A stretch of 26,326 nt of DNA, taken from a virus. Numbering within the stretch: the first letter of the stretch is position 1; each line of letters begins with the position of its first letter. Under the pieces are notes generated by a model. It was not told where the DNA came from and ran no database searches. It saw only the letters and a list, made by a program, of their open reading frames with translations. Location of the stretch: IMG/VR virus record IMGVR_UViG_3300025769_000711, positions 1-26,326 of that record. One strand, given 5' to 3'. This document shows, in pieces, positions 22,001-26,326 of this stretch. A program made the position numbers and the translations under genes.

Positions 22001-23566
22001 ATAGACCAAGCTACAGGTTTTCATAGTGGCTCTCCTGCTATAGTAGGAGGTCAAGACCAAACCGCAGTAGACGATGCTATTGTTAAAACTACTTTTGGAA
22101 ACTGCTACTCTTTTGGGAATGGTGTTGAAAGCTTCAAGATTTTAGATTCTATAGTTGGTAAGCCTATGGAGCTTGGAGAAAGATTCTTTTCTACATCCGC
22201 TGAAGATTATTCAAGAGTTCACAGGTTTGCAGACTTAACGTACAGCGGTGTATTTAACGATGAGACGAACGTTAACAAGCTGAATGAATTCAACCTTGGT
22301 CTTTTAAACTTCAAGACCTTAGAGGACTCCTTTGGACCTGTATACTTGATTGACGGAAGAGAAACAGATATACTAACACTACAGGAAGACAAGATATCTT
22401 ATGTGCTTGCAGGAAAAAATCTGCTTAGCGACTCTACAGGAGGAGGTTCTATCGCGTCTGTGCCCGAAGTATTAGGAACACAGATAGCGAGAGTAGAGAA
22501 GTATGGCATAAGTCAAAACCCGGAGAGTTATGTAAAGTGGGGGTTCTATAAATTCTTTACCGATGCAAAAAGAGGTGCACTAATACAGCTTAAAGGTTCG
22601 GGACAGGCGGAACAGCTAACTGTTATTTCAGAATTGGGGATGCGTTCTTGGTTTAGAGATTTATTTATTGGAAGTTCAGACACGCAGAAGCTCGGTGCTT
22701 TTGACCCGTATATGAATGAGTACGTATTGTCATCCAATGAAATTAAAATTCCACAGGAAGAACCGGCACAAAACTGCGGAGTTAAACGCACTATTACTGT
22801 TACACAAGCCGACCCGCTTAGCTTCACAGTGAACCTTGGAGAAACCACAGGGGTGTGTACGATATCTTACGATATAATATCTATAGCCTCAGATGCAGGC
22901 GCAACAGGAGGCATAACCATAGCTGAAGACTACCAAGGAACCTCAACATTTATTAATACTCTTGGTGCAGGAACGATTACTTTCGACAAGAATAGTGTTG
23001 GAGATGATGATGTTGTTGTTACACTGACACCTTCATCCGGAGCGGGTAAGCAGACTGTTGTTCTTGAAATAACTGTAGGTTGCCCTGCGGCACAGCAAAT
23101 AACACTTACGACTTTTTGTGTTAGCGATGCTGCTGATGCAGGCAAGTTTATTCATAATCAATATCAATGGACAGACGGTTCGTTTATCTCAGCACTTCAG
23201 AGTGAGCGAGTTCAGTTTTCACCGGGTAAACCCGCTATATCTGCACCTATTGTATCTTCCACAACAGTGGTTACAGCTCTTCAAGGAGGCGGTATAATAC
23301 CTAACAACGGTGATGTTTTATCTGTGATAAGCAATGCTATACCACCATCAGATGATTACAAGTTTCAACCAAGTAATAGAATGTTGTTCTGTAGAAGCAC
23401 AACGCTTTACCCTCCTACATTCTTAGGGTACAACTCTTTACTAACAGACCCCGGATTGCAGGTGCTTCCGCAGACAGGTGCAATACCTACAATCACAGGA
23501 ACATACACGATTCCTGCAGGCGGAACAGAGGAGTATATGTATATTGTATTTGATTACTTTAGCTAA
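19088..23566 (+). CDS. Tail stabilisation (muzzle) protein, P22 gp10-like
   Basis: A 1492-residue virion protein. The N-terminus FIAGRMNKSVDERLVPNGEYIDAMNVRLGSTE followed by IGSVENSKGNT is a strong signature of the P22 gp10-like stabilisation proteins of crAss-like and marine podoviruses. DPYMNEYVLSSNEI near 1220 is a second family motif. Residues of about 1233-1335 (two flanking Cys, CGVKRTITV...LEITVGCP) look like an Ig-like beta-sandwich. The last 150 residues are another beta-rich domain starting HNQYQWTDGSFISAL. There is no signal peptide or hydrolase motif. It would close the tail end and hold the DNA until ejection. The gene after it may supply further distal parts. Confidence 0.88.
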   Translation: MANLKRHFIAGRMNKSVDERLVPNGEYIDAMNVRLGSTEASEIGSVENSKGNTQISSLQYNNTALSPSAKCIGAYEDGARETIYWFVHDPAFTGAGAGATGKLDMIVSMNVNTETITYHVISVKNGSTTNTTLNFNPAYLINGVNMAGQDLLIFTDNINPPRIINVRKNYQDPTGAPLVDQFTEEEILVIKKPPVTAPIIKTNTIPGNDDFIEERFLCFAYRYRYADNQYSAISQFSKPAFEPDFFNVTIATFLNEGMQNADNNVIITMDTGGPLVVGFDLLYKESTNSVVRVVQKFDKNTDGISDNTNFIYQLSGYKVFTVLPDSEILRTYDNVPLLANTQTLMGNRLVYGNYVEGYDLKDKNGNNINLNFNTSLITEEVSTLDIPTTLGNPGYSADPANSPYLVLNALMQMNFNGIELTRGSTISIDFTLDHADFTSNTVPALVEEQQPIEITWEYTLIQDYLTDGTSTGAYKLATSADFLNSLGTSPPTGTMLPVYDATNPTSCNGFTLTDVINCAIQNTLDAGTPQARTKYESGYDDIPANGNQGIAYVLALVPPAVTSDVINIQLPAMRRVDDVVTPTASTYEYFQIVNPLNRFSSVKSPLSLHSNRNYEVGIIYMDEYNRATTALVSTNNSVQVPCSNSIFRNFIQLNIPPSQIAPSFATRYKLCIKPDKKGYDTIYSNFYVQDTSTGDTYILLEGQNTRKVEEGDTLNVKRDSVGPITSCTEVVVLEKKPQQQNFLDPAPTDDAGDPIPLPSGTYIKLATNSISLDLPDNALVNPGQETVFNNFNNKDQPLMAYGELGDFTIPERARIVLKFKFERLGTGDGNNNCERRIYEYERTFFADADYDDIVLWFEGQGIQGTLADGETTTGNGSSITNTYLAPTSTTANDYQMPTDSFTNYYRWYKNGTDIRFIMTGPPRCGNGNSEKKRSSITCEWQIFRSENLLVFETQPEDATPDLWYEGSESYAIDQATGFHSGSPAIVGGQDQTAVDDAIVKTTFGNCYSFGNGVESFKILDSIVGKPMELGERFFSTSAEDYSRVHRFADLTYSGVFNDETNVNKLNEFNLGLLNFKTLEDSFGPVYLIDGRETDILTLQEDKISYVLAGKNLLSDSTGGGSIASVPEVLGTQIARVEKYGISQNPESYVKWGFYKFFTDAKRGALIQLKGSGQAEQLTVISELGMRSWFRDLFIGSSDTQKLGAFDPYMNEYVLSSNEIKIPQEEPAQNCGVKRTITVTQADPLSFTVNLGETTGVCTISYDIISIASDAGATGGITIAEDYQGTSTFINTLGAGTITFDKNSVGDDDVVVTLTPSSGAGKQTVVLEITVGCPAAQQITLTTFCVSDAADAGKFIHNQYQWTDGSFISALQSERVQFSPGKPAISAPIVSSTTVVTALQGGGIIPNNGDVLSVISNAIPPSDDYKFQPSNRMLFCRSTTLYPPTFLGYNSLLTDPGLQVLPQTGAIPTITGTYTIPAGGTEEYMYIVFDYFS

Positions 23567-23571
23567 AAGAT

Positions 23572-24384
23572 ATGGCAGGAACAACAGGAAACTACACATT
23601 AACGTACAGCGAATCTTCAAAAGGATTCCCGTCTTTCTATTCGTATTATCCCGATATGATGATAGGTATGAACAACTATCTATACTCGTTCAAAGGAGGA
23701 AACCTTTACAGGCACAACACCAATGAAGAAAGAAACACTTACTATGGTACGTTTACTTCTTCTAAGATGACGAGTGTCTTCAACGACACTCCGTTGGAGA
23801 ATAAAATATTTAAGACTATACACCTTGAGTCTGACTCAGCTTGGACAGGAACGTTTACATCAGACCAACAGACGGGAGGAAATATAGATGCAGATTGGTT
23901 CGTTAAGAAAGAGGGGAATTGGTTTGCTTTTATTAGAGACACAGGATTTACTCCTGCATCTACAGCAGAATATCCATTACGTTCTTTAAATGGTATCAGC
24001 TCTTCTCAGACGGTGAATTCTGTAGTTCCCGCAGCGGTAGAGATAAACTTTAATATCAACACATCTATAGGAAGCATATTGAGCATTGGAGACACGTTGT
24101 ATTTTATTCCTTCGCCCGTTGTTTCGGGGTCAACACCCACTTTATGCGGAGCTGTTACGGAAATAAATATTGACCTTCCTGCAGGACTTAATCAGATTGT
24201 GGTTGATACATCAGCAGGTGCTATACCTCCGGGGCAGACAGATTACTTTTTATTCATAAAGAACCAAGTTGCCGAATCACACGGTGTATTAGGTCACTAT
24301 TGCGAGTTTACTTTAACCAATGATGACACAACAGCTACAGAGTTATTTACCGTAGAGTCTGAGGTAATGAAAAGTTTCCCTTAA
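23572..24384 (+). CDS. Distal partner of the stabilisation protein
   Basis: A 270-residue beta-rich protein five bases after the stabilisation gene. The first third (YSESSKGFPSFYSYYPDMMIGMNNYLYSFKGGNLYRHNTNEERNTYYGTF...VFNDTPLENKIFKTIHLESD) is a segment that, as I recall, forms the C-terminal part of the stabilisation protein in some crAss-like phages, so here it is probably a split-off module. The rest is Ser/Thr-rich strands ending LGHYCEFTLTNDDTTATELFTVESEVMKSFP. No enzymatic motif. It probably assembles with the preceding protein at the tail tip. Confidence 0.75.
   Translation: MAGTTGNYTLTYSESSKGFPSFYSYYPDMMIGMNNYLYSFKGGNLYRHNTNEERNTYYGTFTSSKMTSVFNDTPLENKIFKTIHLESDSAWTGTFTSDQQTGGNIDADWFVKKEGNWFAFIRDTGFTPASTAEYPLRSLNGISSSQTVNSVVPAAVEINFNINTSIGSILSIGDTLYFIPSPVVSGSTPTLCGAVTEINIDLPAGLNQIVVDTSAGAIPPGQTDYFLFIKNQVAESHGVLGHYCEFTLTNDDTTATELFTVESEVMKSFP
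23772..23792 (+). repeat. Hairpin repeat copy 3 (inside the 270-residue gene)
   Basis: GAGTGTC (23772-23778), loop TTCAAC, GACACTCC (23785-23792). It has the same stem as copies at 8774 and 15948 and differs by one base in the loop from copy 1. It reads in a different frame (Ser-Val-Phe-Asn-Asp-Thr) from the terL copy (Glu-Cys-Pro-Gln-Arg-His). No T-tract. Confidence 0.8.
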
Positions 24385-24390
24385 AATTCC

Positions 24391-24398
24391 TATCTTTG
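24391..24398 (+). promoter_or_regulatory. Promoter -7 element almost touching a start codon
   Basis: TATCTTTG in the 21-base gap before the ATG at 24406, framed by TTCCTA and TAGGAG as in the 6124 promoter. Only seven bases separate the box from the ATG, so the transcript would be leaderless or nearly so. Confidence 0.72.
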
Positions 24399-24405
24399 TA
24401 GGAGT

Positions 24406-24945
24406 ATGGAGATATCAGAAGTTTCTACAACAGAAGAGTACCGACCCGAACAGATTCTTGAGTATGTTCAAGAGAGTAGAGGTCTTATATGGGATAGAAT
24501 AGAAGACTTTCAAAATCAATTAAAAAAAATTGAAGGTTTCTTAGAGCATAAAGCAGGTACACCTCAGTCAAAAGAAATGGCAGAAATGTATCCACTAAAG
24601 CAGCACATTGAGGGTGGTCTTTACACAAGAGAATTGTTTATGCCCAAGGGCTCTCTTGTTGTTAGTATGATTCATAAGCAACAGCATCCGTCTTTTTTAT
24701 TGAAGGGTAAAGTTTCTTATCTGACTGACAGTGGAGAACTTAAAACAATAGTCGGACCCCATACTATTTTTACGCAGACAGGAACTCAAAGGGTTCTTTA
24801 TATTCACGAAGACACGGAGTGGTGTTGTGTATATAAAACGGATGCAAAAACTTTTGAAGAAGCAGAGGCAGATGTTTATACAAATAACTATAAGGAGTTG
24901 CCTCAAGAAACTATAAACAAAATTAAAGGATTATGTCGGGAATAG
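24406..24945 (+). CDS. Cupin-fold protein
   Basis: A 179-residue protein with a helical N-terminus (1-50) and a cupin-like beta-barrel at about 64-145. Motif 1 resembles LYTRELFMPKGSLVVSMIHKQQHPSFLLKGKVS (H90, H94, G101) and motif 2 GPHTIFTQTGTQRVLYIHED (P118, G126, H134), so three His could bind a metal. Similar cupin proteins are found among virion-region genes of many marine phages; their role is unknown, and could be structural or a sugar- or metal-related activity. The gene has its own promoter with almost no leader. It overlaps the next gene by 13 bases. Confidence 0.78.
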   Translation: MEISEVSTTEEYRPEQILEYVQESRGLIWDRIEDFQNQLKKIEGFLEHKAGTPQSKEMAEMYPLKQHIEGGLYTRELFMPKGSLVVSMIHKQQHPSFLLKGKVSYLTDSGELKTIVGPHTIFTQTGTQRVLYIHEDTEWCCVYKTDAKTFEEAEADVYTNNYKELPQETINKIKGLCRE

Positions 24946-25751
24946 CGATAGCAGGATTAGCGTTAACAGTGGGAACAACCACCGCTTCATTTATACAAGC
25001 AGGCAAGCAAAAGAAATTAGCTGAGGATGCGGCAACCAAAGCAGATGATGCTATGAAAGACGCTCGTTCGGCTTTAGACGTGAACTACTTTGAGGACCTT
25101 GCTGTAAACAAAGAAGCTTATGAGTTAGAGCGTGATGCCACGCTCCAAGCAGAAGCGGGAGCACTACAGGCTCTACAGGAATCCGGTCAGCGAGGGGTTG
25201 CAGGTGGGGTTGGAAGACTTGCATTAGCAGGACAAAAACAGCAGGCGGCTACACGAACAGCTATGGCAAAAGAGCTTGGAGACCTTGAGAAGCTCACAGC
25301 TCAAGAGGACTCACGACTACGTGACCTCGGTGTTCAGTTAGACTTAGAGGAGGTTGCAGGTGCACAGCAGGCTGCAGCACAAGCTCAAGAGATGCGTGCC
25401 GCTAAAATATCTGAGGGTATACAGGGAATTGGAAGTGCGGCTCAACAGGGATTGAGTATGGTCCCATTGTACCAACAAAATATGGGTAATCAACGAACAG
25501 CTTTGGCAGCCACAGATTTAGCTAAGGCAGGTACGGCGAATGATGCTATCACAGGTGGAGGGAAATATAATCCATTTAAAGGAATGAGCACATATGAGGC
25601 ACAACAAAATATCAACTCTAATAGAGATTTAAGAAGATTTAACAGGGCACTATCCCCTATGCAGATGTTTGATATTTACGGTACTACAGATTTCACCACA
25701 AATCTTGAAACCGCAAGACAATCTTCACAAAGTCAAAACCCATTTAGATAA
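24933..25751 (+). CDS. Internal virion (ejection) protein, small
   Basis: A 272-residue, Ala/Gln-rich helical protein. A hydrophobic N-terminal segment (IAIAGLALTVGTTTASFI, about 3-20) is followed by long helices (KQKKLAEDAATKADDAMKDARSAL; ALQALQESGQRGVAGGVGRLALAGQKQQAATRT; GAQQAAAQAQEMRAAKI). This plan, followed by a larger helical gene, fits T7 gp14/P22-type pilot proteins or the crAss cargo proteins, which are packed in the capsid or tail and leave with the DNA to form a channel. It overlaps the cupin gene by 13 bases. The C-terminus (NRALSPMQMFDIYG) is less repetitive. Confidence 0.75.
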   Translation: MSGIAIAGLALTVGTTTASFIQAGKQKKLAEDAATKADDAMKDARSALDVNYFEDLAVNKEAYELERDATLQAEAGALQALQESGQRGVAGGVGRLALAGQKQQAATRTAMAKELGDLEKLTAQEDSRLRDLGVQLDLEEVAGAQQAAAQAQEMRAAKISEGIQGIGSAAQQGLSMVPLYQQNMGNQRTALAATDLAKAGTANDAITGGGKYNPFKGMSTYEAQQNINSNRDLRRFNRALSPMQMFDIYGTTDFTTNLETARQSSQSQNPFR

Positions 25752-25757
25752 TAAACT

Positions 25758-26326
25758 ATGGCTACTTATTACAAATACGCAGAGAGGAGCGCAGACTCAA
25801 CAATAAATTGGGCACAGGTCGGACAGGGAATGACCGATATGCTTCAAGAAGAAGCACGTATCCGAGAGGAAAAGAAAGCGGCTATCGACGAAGCATCAAG
25901 AGAGTACGGAAAAACATTACAAGACTTACCTTCGGGTGATTTTCAAACTGCAAATGAGTTTGCAATTAAGTTTGGTGGTAAGGCACAGGAGCAGTTATTA
26001 ATTCAAGATAGATTGTTGAAGGCGGGTATGTTAAAACCAAATGACTATGCGGTCCTAAGACAGAACCTTAACGACGGAACAACTCAGATGTTTGACTTAG
26101 CAAAAGAGTATGAGGCTGAGTATCAAGATAAGTTGGCAAGGATAGATAATGTAGACCCTGCTAATAGAAGTCAGCAATTAGAATCTTTTTTAATGGGTCA
26201 GATAGAGGGACTCAGCAACCTTTCAAACGTAGATGCTGTTATTAATCCAATCACAGGGGTAGTTAGCTTAGGCAAGTATGTTACCAAGAACATTGATGGA
26301 AAAGAGGTTAGGGTTCTTAGTGATAG
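25758..26326 (+). CDS. Large internal virion (ejection) protein, 3'-truncated by the window edge
   Basis: ATG at 25758 and 189 open codons to the window end. The product begins MATYYKYAERSADSTINWAQVGQGMTDMLQEEARIREEKKAAIDEA, then mixed helices (AQEQLLIQDRLLKAGMLKPNDYAVLRQNLNDG) and a later part with ESFLMGQIEGLSNLSNVDAVINPITGVV. I recall this N-terminus on very large internal or cargo proteins of marine and crAss-like phages. The position after the small internal protein supports a role in DNA ejection. Its full length and any lytic domain lie outside the window. Confidence 0.75.
   Translation, partial: MATYYKYAERSADSTINWAQVGQGMTDMLQEEARIREEKKAAIDEASREYGKTLQDLPSGDFQTANEFAIKFGGKAQEQLLIQDRLLKAGMLKPNDYAVLRQNLNDGTTQMFDLAKEYEAEYQDKLARIDNVDPANRSQQLESFLMGQIEGLSNLSNVDAVINPITGVVSLGKYVTKNIDGKEVRVLSD

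Overview
The window is a single-strand (all +), densely packed stretch of a tailed phage genome, with 29 genes or gene fragments. The host is most likely a marine or aquatic Bacteroidota bacterium, probably of the flavobacterial type. The evidence is AT-rich DNA, intergenic promoters of the Bacteroidota form TAnnTTTG (mostly TATCTTTG), A-rich translation starts rather than Shine-Dalgarno sites, and protein families I recognise from uncultured marine and crAss-like podoviruses. No integrase, tRNA, CRISPR array or insertion sequence is visible.

Layout. Positions 1-1779 hold a run of very basic small proteins (three of them related), a 35-residue Trp-containing ORF and a 55-residue protein with a CGC motif. 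Positions 1784-4746 hold a triple LamG-like adhesin or fibre protein, a small conserved protein and a spike-base-like protein. Positions 4801-6119 form the lysis cassette: a membrane-anchored coiled coil, a zinc N-acetylmuramoyl-L-alanine amidase and a 3TM-type holin. Positions 6153-8595 hold a small coiled coil, a repetitive tail-fibre-like protein, a small hypothetical, a protein that looks like two GroES (cpn10) units in tandem, and a small helical protein in the usual small-terminase position. Positions 8573-15931 are the head module: TerL, portal, scaffold and major capsid protein. Positions 16002-24384 run from head completion to tail: a conserved protein of unknown function, an insulated 92-residue virion-like protein, two connector or ring proteins, a giant P22 gp10/crAss muzzle-like stabilisation protein and its partner. 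Positions 24406 to the end hold a cupin-fold protein, an internal virion protein and the start of a second, larger internal virion (ejection) protein. The order portal, scaffold, MCP, connectors, stabilisation protein, internal proteins indicates a short-tailed virion related to crAss-like phages, although placement inside that order cannot be settled here.

Transcription. Six promoter-like sites and three intrinsic terminators divide the late region. Terminators follow the MCP gene, the 249-residue gene and the 92-residue gene. The last two terminators are part of a near-identical terminator-promoter block repeated on both sides of the 92-residue gene.

The most unusual nucleic-acid signal is a hairpin of about 23 nt (GAGTGTC - YTCARC - GACACTC) found three times: in the 5' part of terL, as the MCP terminator, and in the gene after the stabilisation protein. 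The two genic copies lie in different reading frames, which points to a DNA or RNA function. The most unusual protein signals are the tandem cpn10-like protein next to the packaging genes, the family of lysine-rich proteins at the left end, and a small beta-rich module that recurs in several virion proteins.
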